Of a stretch of DNA of 64,000 nt, positions 35,062 through 47,811 are shown one piece after another (position 1 is the stretch's first letter; each line of letters starts with the position of its first letter). This DNA is from Diplodia intermedia (Eukaryota; Ascomycota; Dothideomycetes; Botryosphaeriales; Botryosphaeriaceae): positions 124,001 through 188,000 of the forward strand of contig JAKEKT010000031.1 of NCBI GenBank assembly GCA_021495925.1, written 5' to 3'. The position numbers and the translations under genes are program-made. Under the pieces are notes generated by a model that searched no databases, was not told the DNA's origin, and was given only the letters and a program-made list of their open reading frames with translations.

Positions 35062-38013
35062 TGTGGATATCTCAAGAATCGGAAACGGTCGGCTTGGGTG
35101 GGCTGGAAAGGTGAAGGGTGTGGGGACGAGCGACGGAAATTCGCACCGCGGGGGACGGTGTGAGGAACGAGGGACGGAGCGCGAGTCCGGGTAAGGAGCG
35201 TGAGAAGAGCCTGCTGGGCAGGAATTAAGAAGTCTTGGAGGGTGAGAGAGAAAATAAGGGTGGCTAGGCAAAGCTGGAGTTGAAGAACAGCGAGGAGTTG
35301 CGCTCAGGGGACCCGCACATTGTCCACCCTGCCGCCCCTGCTAAATGACCGAAACGAGCTAAGTGGAGCGGGCGCTCAGCCCGCGAGCTGTCTTGGACGC
35401 GCAATCGAGCTGCTGGAAGCTTTCGCCGGCCTGTCCTACGCCGCGAATCCGGCTGCAGCGCATCCACCGCGTCCCCACTGCTGACGGCGAGCCGACGCAA
35501 ACGTCCTGCCAGCTCAGTTTCTCACGCGCGGTGCGGGTCGCCTGCTGAGATGCCCGGCGGCCGTCGTCGCCGCCGAGTGTCATTTCCCCAGCCCAGCGCG
35601 AGCACTGCCCCAAGCCAAACCAATCCCGGCACTGCCACACACGCCCATGCAATAATACGAGCAGACGGCCCAGCAAATGGCGTGAAAATGCGATGTGCAC
35701 TCGGTCCACTCGCGTGCACGCCTAATGTCCGGGCTGGTGTGCTCGGACACGCACGCCCGAGCATGCGGTTCTGTCCCCAGCCCTCCTGAGGTCCCCTCGG
35801 ACACCCAATAACGCCGCGCCTGGATACGAAGTCCCAGGGTGAGGAGCAGGCGCGGCGGGCTAGCCATAAGTATTCCACCATCAGCTCTTCCCGTACACCT
35901 GCTATTGCCGTCGCCTCCCGCCAACTCCCGCCAGGTGCCGCCGCGGCCGCCGGCAGCCTGTGACACGAAGCAGGCCGGCGGGCATGAGGACCACCGATAC
36001 CGTTCATGCTAAACCCAAGACACCCAAGACACCCACACCCTGCCGGTTTCCAGCCCGGGAAATGAAGGATGCGGCGGTCAGTAGTGTTGGTAAGCGGCTG
36101 CTGCGAGCTCACCACGTTGGTGTTGGGACGGGCCGTCGACAGCCAGCGCTTGCGGACATGCGACTAGGTGCGGCCCAGCTGAGCCTTTGAATAAAAAAGC
36201 CATGAGCGAGCCTCAACGGCGGCGTTCGTGAGGACTGTTGCCGCTCAATTGGCCTGTGAGGCCGGCCTTATGTAAAACGGCGAACGGCGCAGCCCCTTTT
36301 CTCTCGGAGCGCAGCGCAGCCGGCGTGCCAGTGTGAGACAAACGTTTCGGGAGAGACAGGGGTTCCACGCAAGCGTGCCCGCCACTTCATCATCCGGCGA
36401 TAAGTTGCCTCCTTATCGCTCGCTCGTCCGCTCGCAAATTTGGCGGAGCGTCGCGGCGGGCGGCCGACAGGATCAGTGGGAAATTTAGATCGAGACGACT
36501 GCACCGTGCTGGTGGCCAGGAGTGACGTCGCACGCCGCCTCCTGGAGGCGCCCCGCCGCGACATCTCAGGAGGTCGAAAATGGCGCAGAAGGCGCAGCGG
36601 ATGCGGCGGGCGGGCAGCGGGTAGTGGGAAACGGTCGCTGCGACGGACGCGGGATCGTGGGAGCATCAGCGATTTGACAGCCCTGCAGTGGTCGAAAGGG
36701 AATGGCGCTGGGCGGCCGGGATGCATTCATGGAAGCGTCGCGCAGCTGTCCCGGCAGATCGCAGCGTGGTGCGCATTTGGAACATTTTTAGAACGGCGCG
36801 GCGCCGATTGCAGTTCGCCACCTCGCCGAAAATCGCTGAAAATCGCTATGGGTTCGGCGGCCCTGCTCGCTGGATGCGCAGCGGCGGGGAAGCGCTGGTG
36901 ATCCCATCGCCTGCGAGGCGGCGAGCGCGCGAGGTGGGCGCGTCCCTGCTGAGGATCCCAGAGGCGCCCGCTGTTTGGCCCCTATCGCGCGCGCCGCGCC
37001 GCAAAGCAGGAAAGCGGCCAGCAACGGTGCCTGGGAGCACCGCACGTCGCGCAGGCATTCGCGCAGGCAATCTGATAGACTCATTCGCCGTCGTCGTGCG
37101 ACGATTCGCCAGCGCGCGCGGCGGGCGTTAGGGCGGCTTGCCGTGCTTGCTTCAATCCCTGTCGCGTACCCACCCGCGCTCGCCCGGCCCAGCGAGGCAG
37201 GCACGCCCCGTGCGCAGGCCTGACAGCCGCCGCCCGCTGCCTCAAAAGTGTTGCCCATTCCAGATCCCCTTTTCCCTTTCTCTCTTGTACCGACCACCGT
37301 CACCTCACATTCGTTCTCTCACCCACACTTGCACCGGTCCGGACTCCGTCGTCGACGCCCCGCCGCCTGCTACGTCTCGCGCGGGACCCCGAGGACGCCA
37401 GCTGCGCAGCTGCGACGACCGCTAGCAGCGCGAACCGGCCACACTTATCACCCGCCAATCACATCGCCAAGTCGCGGGCTTGCACTTGCACCCGGCCGCG
37501 CGTCTGTCGACACAGCAACAGCGACTCCCTTTACCAGTACTGCTCCGTCATCGACTCTCGCTCAATCCCTCACCGCCAGCCTGCTGACGCCGTCTCGCCG
37601 TTTCCCAGAGCGACGTGCCGACTTTGGGCAGCCCACCTTCACTTGAGTGTTAGCGGTGTTTCCTGTCCCAAGGTTACCGCCCCCTCCATAGTAATAGGTG
37701 CGTTGCAACCCACCGCCAACCTCCCGATCTCCACCATCTGGGGGTTCATCCTACCGGGGCAACGAGTCCCACTAACCGTCGGTCCCGCAGACGATCGGCT
37801 TTTCCGTTCGTTGTTCACAACAATCCTACCGCTCGCTCTTCCCGGCACACCGGTCGCAACCCCAACATAAACCCGACCCCCCGACGTAGTGCTGTCGTTT
37901 CCGATCGCATTGAAGCTTGATAGCTTGAGGTACGCTTGTCCCGCCCCGACTTGTCCCACTCTTACCCTGGGACATCACCCTGACCGCCGCAGTGCTCCGT
38001 AACGGTCTTCAGG
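35062..38013. promoter_or_regulatory. Divergent GH72-FKS1 intergenic region
   Basis: 2.95 kb separate the two start codons. No gene is supported: long frames around 35.5-37.2 kb on both strands are products of GC richness. The CT-rich tract around 37250-37330 is a likely FKS1 promoter/leader, and the final 350 bases may hold a long 5' leader. The size is large for two housekeeping wall genes and leaves room for shared control elements. Confidence 0.45.
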
Positions 38014-41000
38014 ATGTCGGGACATCCGCAGGGAGGCCAGTACGACGATGGCTACGGCCATCAAGGCCAGGATGGCTATTATCAGGACGATCAACAGGGC
38101 TACTACGACCAGGGCCACGCTGGTGCCTACGGCCAGCACGGCGACTCCTATTACGACCAGGATGGCTACTATGACCAGGAGGGCCAAGGCCAGTACGCGC
38201 AAGACGGCTATTACGACCAGGGCGCCGCCCATGGCTACCAGGACGAGTACTACAACGATCAATACTACGACCAGGCAGGTCAAGGAGGGTACGCGCTGGT
38301 CCCCAATAAAGGATGCCTGCTCCCGAAAGCCCAATGCTAATAGTTTTGCAGTGCACGAGCCCGCGGCCCCGGTGGTTCCGAAGACGATTCTGAGACATTT
38401 AGCGATTTCACAATGAGGTCGGATATGGCACGCGCTGCGGACATGGACTATTACGGCCGCGCTGATGGACGTTACGACAGCTACGCCGAAGGTGGTCGTG
38501 GATACCGCCCTCCGTCTTCACAGGTCTCGTACGGTGGCAACCGCAGTTCCGGCGCTTCCACCCCCATCTATGGCATGGACTACACCAACGCTCTCCCCGC
38601 CGGTCAACGCTCGCGCGAGCCCTTCCCCGCCTGGAGTGCCGACTCCCAGATCCCGCTGTCGAAGGAGGAAATCGAGGATATCTTCATGGATTTGACGGCT
38701 AAGTTCGGTTTCCAGCGGGACAGCATGCGTAACATGTACGATCACCTCATGACGCAGCTCGACTCTCGTGCCTCTCGCATGAGCCCCAACCAGGCTCTGC
38801 TCTCCCTTCACGCCGACTACATTGGTGGTGACAACGCGAACTACCGCCGCTGGTACTTCGCTGCACACCTTGACATGGATGACGCGGTCGGTTTCGCAAA
38901 CATGAAGCTTGGTGGCGGAAGCCGGAAAACCCGCAAGGCTCGCAAGGCAGCTCAGAAGAAGGCCAGCCAGGACCCCGGGAACGAGGAACAGGCCCTTGAA
39001 GCCTACGAGGGCGACAACAGCTTGGAGGCCGCCGAGTACCGGTGGAAGAGCAGGATGAACAAGATGTCTCAGCACGACCGTGCCAGACAACTTGCTCTCT
39101 ATCTCCTCTGCTGGGGTGAGGCCAACCAGGTCCGCTTCATGCCCGAGATCATCTGCTTCATTTTCAAGTGCTGCGATGATTTCTACAACTCTCCCGCCTG
39201 CCAGAACCGTGTGGAGCCTGTTGAGGAGTTCACTTACCTCAACACCATCATCACGCCCCTGTACACCTTCTGCAGAGACCAGGGCTACGAAATCCAGGAA
39301 GGTAAATACGTGCGTCGTGAGCGTGATCACGACCAAATCATTGGTTACGACGACATGAACCAGCTTTTCTGGTACCCCGAGGGCATTGAGCGTATCGTGC
39401 TCGAAGACAAGAGCCGCCTGGTCGATTTGCAGCCCGGCGAGCGCTACGAGAAGCTCAAGGACGTCAACTGGAAGAAGGTCTTCTTCAAGACCTACAGGGA
39501 GACTCGTTCCTGGTGGCACTTGCTCACCAACTTCAACCGCATCTGGGTCATCCACTTGACCTTCTTCTGGTTCTACACCGCGTACAACTCTCCGACTTTC
39601 TACACCAAGAACTACCAGCAGCAGCTGAACAACAAGCCTAACCCCGCTGCTCAGTGGTCTGCGGTCGCTCTTGGTGGTACTCTCGCGTCTCTTATCATGA
39701 TTGGAGCTACACTCTGCGAGTGGGCTTACGTCCCCCGTAAATGGGCTGGTGCGCAGCATCTCACCAAGCGCCTGTTCTTCCTGCTCGGTGTTTTCGCTAT
39801 CAACATTGGCCCTGCGGTCTACATTTTCGGTGTCAACCAGAAAGGCAAGATTGCGCTTGTCCTGGGTATCGTCGAGTTCTTGATCGCCGTTGCCACGTTG
39901 ATCTTCTTCTCCTTCATGCCGCTCGGTGGTCTTTTCGGAAGCTATCTGAGGAAGAACTCCCGCCAGTATGTCGCCAGCGCAACTTTCACCGCCAGCTACC
40001 CGCGTCTCTCGGGCAACGACATGTGGATGTCGTACGGCCTGTGGGTCGTCGTTTTCGGTGCCAAGCTCGCTGAGTCGTACTTCTTCTTGACGCTCTCGTT
40101 CAGAGATCCCATTCGGGTTCTTTCCACTATGAAGCTCAGCAAGTGTCTCGGCGACCAGATTTTGGGTTCCTCGGCGGATATCCTCTGCAAGAGGCAGCCG
40201 CAGATCCTGCTCGGTCTGATGTTCTTCACCGATCTCTGCCTGTTCTTCTTGGATACTTACCTCTGGTACATCATCTGGAACATGTTGTTCTCCGTCGCTA
40301 GGTCTTTCTACCTCGGTATCTCCATCTGGACGCCTTGGAGGAACATTTTCTCTCGCCTTCCCAAGCGTATCTACTCCAAGGTCCTGGCCACGACTGACAT
40401 GGAGATTAAGTACAAGCCCAAGGTCCTGATCTCTCAGATCTGGAACGCTATTGTCATCTCCATGTACCGTGAGCACTTGCTCGCTATCGACCACGTCCAG
40501 AAGCTGCTCTACCACCAGGTTCCTTCCGAGCAGGAGGGCAAGAGGACCTTGCGTGCACCCACCTTCTTCGTCTCGCAGGAAGATCACTCCTTCAAGACCG
40601 AGTTCTTCCCTGCTGCGAGCGAGGCTGAGCGCCGTATCTCCTTCTTCGCGCAGTCGCTGTCCACTCCCATTCCCGAGCCCCTGCCGGTTGACAACATGCC
40701 GACCTTCACTGTTATGATTCCCCACTACGGTGAGAAGATCCTTCTTTCGCTCAGGGAAATCATTCGTGAGGATGAGCCGTACTCTCGTGTTACTCTTCTG
40801 GAATACCTCAAGCAGCTGCACCCGGTTGAGTGGGACTGCTTCGTCAAGGACACCAAGATTCTGGCAGACGAGACCTCTCAATTCAACGGCGACTCGGAGA
40901 AGACCGAGAAGGACACTCAAAAGGCCAAGATCGACGACCTCCCATTCTACTGCATTGGTTTCAAGTCAGCCGCTCCGGAGTACACTCTCCGCACTCGTAT

Positions 41001-43886
41001 CTGGGCGTCGCTTCGTTCGCAGACTCTGTACCGCACCATTTCCGGTTTCATGAACTACAGCCGTGCGATCAAGCTTCTCTACCGTGTCGAAAACCCTGAG
41101 GTCGTCCAGATGTTCGGTGGCAACTCCGACAAGCTCGAGCGCGAGCTTGAGCGTATGGCTCGCCGCAAGTTCAAGATCTGCGTCTCCATGCAGCGTTACG
41201 CCAAGTTCACCAAGGAAGAGAGAGAGAACACCGAGTTCCTTCTCCGTGCCTACCCCGACCTTCAGATTGCCTACCTTGACGAGGAGCCGCCGGCCAACGA
41301 GGGCGAGGACCCCCGCATCTACTCTGCTCTTATCGATGGTCACTGCGAGATTATGGAGAACTCCATGCGCCGCCCCAAGTTCCGGATTCAGCTCTCTGGT
41401 AACCCCATTCTTGGTGATGGCAAGTCCGACAACCAGAACCACGCTATCATCTTCTACCGTGGCGAGTACATCCAGCTGGTCGACGCCAACCAGGACAACT
41501 ACCTGGAGGAGTGCCTGAAGATCCGTAGCGTTCTGGCCGAGTTCGAGGAGATGACCACTGATAACGTTTCGCCTTACACTCCCGGTCTCCCTCCCACGAA
41601 CTTTAACCCGGTTGCCATTCTCGGTGCCCGCGAGTACATTTTCTCTGAGAACATCGGTATCCTCGGTGACGTCGCTGCCGGAAAGGAACAGACGTTCGGT
41701 ACTATGTTCGCGCGTACGTTGGCTCAGATTGGTGGCAAGCTCCATTACGGTCACCCCGATTTCCTGAACGGTATCTTCATGTGTACTCGTGGTGGTGTCT
41801 CGAACGCTCAAAAGGGTCTTCATCTGAACGAGGATATTTACGCCGGTATGCGCGCCCTTCTCCGTGGCGGCAGGATCAAGCACTGCGAGTACTACCAGTG
41901 CGGCAAGGGTCGTGATCTTGGCTTTGGTTCCGTCCTCAACTTCACCACCAAGATTGGTACTGGTATGGGTGAGCAGATGCTTTCTCGCGAGTACTACTAC
42001 CTCGGAACTCAGCTGCCTCTCGACCGTTTCCTCTCGTTCTACTACGCTCACCCGGGTTTCCACATCAACAACTTGTTCATTATGTTGTCGGTGCAGTTCT
42101 TCATGTTCACCGTCCTTCACTTGGGCGCTCTGAACCACGAGACCATCGTCTGCAAGTACGACAAGAACAAGCCCATCACGGACCCCCTCTACCCCACTGG
42201 TTGCGCCAACCTCGAGCCCGTCTTCGACTGGGTCACCCGTTGCGTTGTCTCCATTTTCATCGTCATTATCATTGCCTTCATTCCACTTACCGTCCAGGAG
42301 CTCACTGAGCGTGGCGCTTGGCGTGCGGCTACCCGTCTGGCGAAGCATTTCTCGTCGCTCTCGCCCATGTTCGAGGTGTTCGTCTGTCAGATTTACGCCA
42401 ACGCGCTGTACTCCAACTTGTCGTTCGGTGGTGCCCGTTACATTGGTACCGGTCGTGGTTTCGCCACTGCGCGTATCCCCTTCGGCATCCTGTACTCCAG
42501 GTTTGCGGGTCCGTCCATCTACCTGGGCGCTAGGTCTCTGATGATGCTCCTGTTCGCCACGATGACTATTTGGGACGCGTGGTGTGTTTACTTCTGGGTC
42601 TCTCTGCTGGCTCTCTGCATTTCGCCGTTCCTCTTCAACCCCCACCAGTTCTCCTGGGACGACTTCTTCATCGACTACCGGGAGTACCTCAGGTGGCTGT
42701 CTCGTGGCAACACTCGTTCGCACAGCGCGTCTTGGATCGGCTTCTGCCGTCTGTCCAGAACCCGTATCACTGGTTTCAAGAGGAAGGCTCTCGGCGACCC
42801 GTCTTCGAAGCTCTCGGGCGACATCCCTCGTGCCAAGTTCACGAACATGTTCTGGAGCGAGATGGTTGGTCCTCTGGTTCTGGTCGCCATCACTGCCATT
42901 CCCTACCTCTTCATCAACGCCCAGACTGGTGTCAGTGACGCGGAACAGAAGGATGGCACCGACGACCCGAAGGCTACCAACTCCATCATTCGCCTGTGCC
43001 TGTGCGCCTTTGGACCCGTCGCCCTCAACGCTGGTGTCGCCGGCATGTTCTTCGGCATGGCCTGTTGTATGGGTCCGGTCCTGAGCATGTGCTGCAAGAA
43101 GTTTGGTGCCGTTCTGGCTGCCATCGCCCACGCCTTTGCCGTCGTCGGCATCATCATCTTCTTCGAGGTCATGTTCTTCTTGGAGGGTTGGAGCTTCTCC
43201 AAGGCCCTCTCGGGACTGATTGCCATGGCAGCCATCCAGCGCTGGTTCTACAAGCTCATCGTTGCTCTTGCGCTCACCCGTGAATTCAAGTCCGACACTG
43301 CCAACATCGCCTGGTGGACTGGTAAGTGGTACGCCATGGGCTGGCACACTCTGTCGCAGCCTGGTCGTGAGTTCCTCTGCAAGATCACCGAGCTGGGCAT
43401 GTTTGCCGGCGACTTCTGTCTCGGCCACCTTCTACTCTTCATCATGCTGCCTCCTCTCTGCATTCCGTACGTCGACAAGCTGCATTCGATTATGCTCTTC
43501 TGGCTGCGTCCCAGGTATGTTGCAACCCGAAGCCTACTACGGTGTACTCGTGCTAACGACTTTGTAGCCGTCAAATCCGCCCGCCCATCTACTCTCTGAA
43601 GCAGACCAAGCTTCGCAAGCGCCGTGTCATCCGCTACTCGATCCTTTACTTCTTCCTGCTCTTGATCTTCGTCCTGCTCATCGCCGGACCGTTGGTGGCC
43701 AGCAAGTTCCTTACGTCGCTGCCCGACATCCCCATGGATCTCGTGCAGCCGACGGGCCTCAACAACAACGATACCAAGGGCACCTCGGAGACGGGTACCG
43801 GTGCCGCTGGAGGTGCGGCTGCCACGGGAGCCGACTCGACGGCGGCGTCGACGGCCAAGCGTCTTATGCTCGCGCGCGCGTACTAA
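38014..43886 (+). CDS. FKS1: 1,3-beta-glucan synthase catalytic subunit
   Basis: Polymerises UDP-glucose into beta-1,3-glucan and extrudes it through the plasma membrane under Rho1 control; target of echinocandins. Exons 38014-38288, 38352-43514 and 43568-43886, 1918 residues. Exon 1 is a Tyr/Gln/Asp/Gly-rich head (GYYDQ-type repeats). Removing intron 1 gives GGSEDDSETFSDFTMRSDMA, the conserved entry to the Fks1 N-terminal domain; removing intron 2 gives WLRPSRQIRPPIYSLKQTKL. The large GT48 catalytic domain lies between two sets of membrane helices. Hot spot 1 reads FLTLSFRDP at residues 670-678; the hot spot 2 region starts DWVTRCVVS at 1384. Phe at the first hot-spot position is the ordinary state. 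Codon use is strongly biased, as expected for an abundant protein, and this bias opens very long antisense frames. Confidence 0.98.
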
Positions 43887-44384
43887 GTGGATTCGACACG
43901 TTTTGGAAATGCAATTCTCGCGGTGGCGTTTTTCAATTTTCAATGACGCCCCCTCCTGTACAACAATTCGAAGCATGACGCTGCATCACAGCTAACGTAA
44001 TGACTGTAATCTTCTGCTTTGGCAATCATGCATTTCCTTACAAAGTTAGGCGGCCCAGCTGGGATAGAAACACTCTTTTTCTTTTTCGACGGTTCGGCCT
44101 TTGCAAGGCAGAACGCTTTGCACATAACAACAAAGCATAGGGAGCGGATTTGGCTTAAGGTTTTATTTTAGATAGTGAAGTTATGCTGTTGGGTTGCTTG
44201 ACCGAGTGCCATGTGCTGTGTGAAATGCGGGCGTAATAGCGAAGCCGCGAGTGGGCTGAGCACCGGCGCCCGAGAGGGTCACGTGCGCGCTTGATCGGGG
44301 CGCGGGCGGCGTACGGAGTACCTGACTCCCTAAGTAATTTGCCCATTGACCTGACGTTCCCACCGACGCAGCACACCGCGCAAC
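43887..44384. other. FKS1 3' UTR and LCB1 promoter
   Basis: About 500 bases. AT-rich first half (3' UTR, T-run near 44074), GC-rich second half before the LCB1 start. No coding signal. Confidence 0.5.
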
Positions 44385-46154
44385 ATGGATTTACACGAGC
44401 TGCAGCAGTCGGCCCTCGGGCTGATCAGCGACGCGCAGACACAATTCCACAGGCTCCCGGGCTCGGCCATCATCCTGCGATACATCAAGTCGTCCTACCA
44501 GAATGACCCGGTGCGATCCGCTGTCGAGCTCTTCCTGTTCCTGTTCGCGGTCCGCTACCTCCTTGCGCCCAAGTACTCGACGCAGAAGCAGAAAGTCGTC
44601 CTGACAGAAGATGTGCGTCCCCTCTCGCCCCAGCGGTGAAGACGGGTGGAATTGACGAGAGAACGAGTAGGAAATCGACGAGCTTGTCGAGGACTGGTCG
44701 CCCGAGCCCCTGGTAGCTCCGCAAACCGCACTCGAGGAGCTGGAGAATGAGAAGCGACCGGTAATCGTGGGGTACGTTTGAACGACCGGCTCTCTTCGCG
44801 CGACCACCCGCTCACACCTTGGCTCTTCTTTCCAGACCTTCGGGGCCCAAGACGAAACTGTCGAACGGCCGGACCGTCACGAACCTCGCGTCGTACAACT
44901 TCCACAACTTCCTCGCCAACGAGACGCTCAAGGAGAAGGCCGTCACGACGCTGCGCACGTACGGCGTGGGGCCCTGCGGACCGCCCGGCTTCTACGGCAC
45001 CCAGGACGTCCACATGAAGACGGAGGCGGACATCGCGGCGCACCTAGGGGTGCCGGCGTGCATCGTGTACGCGCAGGCCTTCTCGACCATCTCGAGTGTC
45101 ATCCCGGCCTTCTCCAAGCGCGGCGACATCATCGTGGCGGACAAGGGCGTCAACTTCGCGATCCGCAAGGGCATCCAGATCTCGCGCAGCACGGTGCGCT
45201 GGTTCGAGCACAACGACATGGAGGACTTGCAAAAGGTGCTCGCCAAGACGGTCAAGGAGCAGGCGCGCAAGCCGCTCACGAGGCGGTTCATCATCACGGA
45301 GGGCCTGTTTGAGAACTTCGGGGACATGGCCGATCTTCCCAAGCTGGTATGCATGGCGGTTGCGGGCTCACGGCTTCGAAGAGTGCACATTGGCTAATAC
45401 TAGTTTTTGCAGATCGAGCTCAAGCTCAGGTACAAGTTCCGGCTGATCCTCGACGAGACGTGGTCGTACGGCGTGCTTGGGCGCACGGGTCGTGGCCTCA
45501 CGGAAGCGCAGAACGTGGACGGCACCGAGGTCGACATGATCATCGGCTCGCTTGCGGGGCCGTTGTGCGCGGGCGGCGGATTTTGTGCAGGATCGGACGA
45601 GGTGGTTGAGCATCAGCGTATCTCGGCGGCGGCATACACGTTCTCGGCCGCGTTGCCGGCGGTCTTGTCCACGACGGCCAGCGAGACGATCGGGCTGCTG
45701 CAAGAGCACCCGGAGCTGCTGGTGCAGCTGCGCGAAAACATCAAGTCGATGCGGGCGCAGCTCGACCCGCGCAGCGATTGGGTACTGTGTTCGAGCGCGC
45801 CGGAGAACCCGATGATGCTGCTGGGGCTGAAGCCGGAGCATGTCATGTCGAGAAAGCTGAGCCAGGAGGACCAGGAGTTTCTGCTCCAGGAGGTGGTCGA
45901 CGAGGTATGTGACGTGCGGAATACAAGCGGCCGGGCATGTCAGCTAACCCATTGGCGCACAGTGCCTGTCCAACGGCGTGCTCATCACTCGGCTCAAGGC
46001 GATGCCGGCAGCGGTGGGGTCGGGCGAGAAGGCGTGGCTGCCGCAACCAGCGCTCAAGGTGTGCGTGACGGCCGGGCTGTCCAAGAAGGAGATCGAGAAG
46101 GCGGGCGTCGTCATCCGCCACGCAGTCACCAAGATCATGACGAAGAAGCGATGA
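44385..46154 (+). CDS. LCB1: Serine palmitoyltransferase subunit 1 (Lcb1)
   Basis: With Lcb2 it condenses serine and palmitoyl-CoA to 3-ketosphinganine, the committed step of sphingolipid synthesis, in the ER membrane. Five exons: 44385-44612, 44671-44771, 44836-45346, 45413-45904 and 45963-46154; 507 residues, a normal length. Seen: N-terminal membrane helix SAVELFLFLFAVRYLLAP (about 45-62), NLASYNFHNFL, YGVGPCGPPGFYGTQDVH, DEVDM-like EVDMIIGSL and FIITEGLFENFGD. The region of the pyridoxal-phosphate lysine of Lcb2 lacks the Lys here (LAGPLCAGGGFCAG), typical of the non-catalytic subunit. Cys in CGPPGFYG corresponds to the residue that helps catalysis at the dimer interface. Introns are 58-66 bases with good borders, e.g. 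GCTAATACTAG before the acceptor at 45412. Confidence 0.96.
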
Positions 46155-47133
46155 GACAAGGTACCTGTATTGAATGTATACTTTAGCTCGGCATAGACGA
46201 TTGTAATAGCTAATAATGGAGTCGGATTGCTCTTCGACCTATTGCAGCACGCTGTGCCTGGTGGTGGGGCAGGCGGTAGGCGATCAGCAAAGCTTGGCTG
46301 CGGCGCTGCGGATCTGGTCGATTGCAGGGATGTCCACGGCTGGTGGGCGGCCTCGGCCTGCTTGAGCCCACCCCAGCCACCACTTGCCGGCCTCTACGTC
46401 ACTGTGTTTACGCCCTTTCCTCCATCTCCCACTGCTGCAATCCTAGTGACACCGCACTCTTGCGTTCGCTCACTCTCTCTCACAACCACTCGGCCGGAGC
46501 TCTGTTCGAAGCCCCAGCCCCGGCGGCCAAGACAACAGCAGCCTGGTTCCGCCCCCCACCGATACAAGCCGCTCGCTTCCCCGACCATTCGCATAAAACG
46601 GACAGGGCCTGGTCCGGGTACATAGACAGCCCAGCTCCTCCAACCGCGTACTTTCTTCGACCACTTTCTGCCGCCGTTTGCCTGCAGCCTACAACGCCGC
46701 CGGCGCTTCCGCAACCCACACCACGTCGCGCCTATTCTTTTGCGCGCCCATCGAATGCTTCTTATCGCCGCGATTGAAACTGATCGACGCTTTTCTTGCG
46801 TGCGGTTCCCATCAGCAAACCGCGCGCAACGCATATCTGGCGCTTTTCCGACTCCAAGCGGAGCGAATTCACCACTGCCGCCCTTACACCACCGCAGCGA
46901 CACCCTTCCCCGAGTGCCACAATCCGCCCAGGACAAGACGGGTCGGCGCGAACAGGCGCTACTGTGGCGCCCGAGGCTGCTACACACGAGCGCGCACCGG
47001 CGGGCGGAAAGGCCAGGAAAGAAGAGGGACATCTGCAAAGCAGGAGGATTGCGCTGGGTAGTCTACGGGTACATTTGGAGGGGAACACAAGGCAGCAGGG
47101 TGTAGTCAACGTCGAGACAAGAAAGACGACGGC
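46155..47133. other. Intergenic region and leader of the four-pass membrane protein
   Basis: LCB1 3' UTR (TAATAATGG, TTTAGC near 46170-46220), then a C-rich promoter with CT tracts around 46420-46500. Nothing coding is supported. Confidence 0.45.
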
Positions 47134-47811
47134 ATGGCTCGCTCGGTGATGTCGCGCGCCGTCGTGGTGCGCGAGAAGTACTACTGGCCCGACGCGCAGC
47201 TCAACCTCTGGACCATCATCATGCTGGCGACGGCGGGCGCGCTGATCGGCATCTGCGCCATGTTCATCACCATCCAGCAAAGGTTCCGCACGGGGATTCC
47301 TTGGTGGGTGCCCTTCGGCTCGGGCGTCGAGACGAGCGGAGAGAAAGTCTTGGTTTTGCTGATTGTTTTCCCCCATACAGGCTCTTCCCTTACGGCATCA
47401 CCGTGGGCGCGTTGACCGTCGTGTTCATCATGGTCGAGATCGCGCTCGTGGCCAAGCGCCGGCTGATGCCGGGCATCATGATGGTCGGCAGCTTCATCCT
47501 GCTCGTCCTGTTCCTCACCGGCATCATCGAGACGGGCATCCAGCTCTTCGGCTCCGGCGCCGACGTCAATGGCGTGTGTCAGCGCTATGTCACCAACAAC
47601 GAGCAATTCGGCCCCAGCGTCAACACGCTGGCTTGGTTGGAGCAGAATAGCATTTGTAAGTCTTTCTTGGAAGTGGGAAGCGGTCGGGGCTGACGATAAT
47701 CCAGGTCAGCAATGGCAGGCTATGTTCGCGTTCTGGATCATTGGAACCGTCTTCTGGGTCTGGATGATGATCATGGCGTCCATGGTCAACCAGAGGCAGT
47801 TCGAGTATTGA
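47134..47811 (+). CDS. Four-pass membrane protein of unknown function
   Basis: Three exons: 47134-47303, 47381-47655 and 47705-47811; 183 residues. Four hydrophobic helices are evident: LWTIIMLATAGALIGICAMF (about 26-45), TVGALTVVFIMVEIALVA, IMMVGSFILLVLFLTGIIET and AMFAFWIIGTVFWVWMMIMA. The loop between helices 3 and 4 has Cys (VNGVCQRYV and NSICQQW), one created at the second splice junction; they might form a disulfide. The topology, with short cytosolic ends and a longer second extracellular loop, resembles the MARVEL/SUR7-type tetraspan families, but I see no diagnostic motif and give no name. Both junctions were fixed by phase (TG/G for Trp, T/GT for Cys). I have seen similar short proteins in filamentous ascomycetes, so it is probably conserved. 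Confidence 0.8.

Noticed and set aside
38518..43428. Two antisense frames of 800 and 820 codons opposite FKS1
   Set aside because: They are mirror frames caused by the strong C-ending codon bias of FKS1. They have no splice logic, no recognisable domain and unlikely composition (Glu/Val/Leu/Arg-rich).
45368..45841. Minus-strand frame of 157 codons opposite LCB1
   Set aside because: Shadow of LCB1 exon 4, which carries the conserved Lcb1 sequence.
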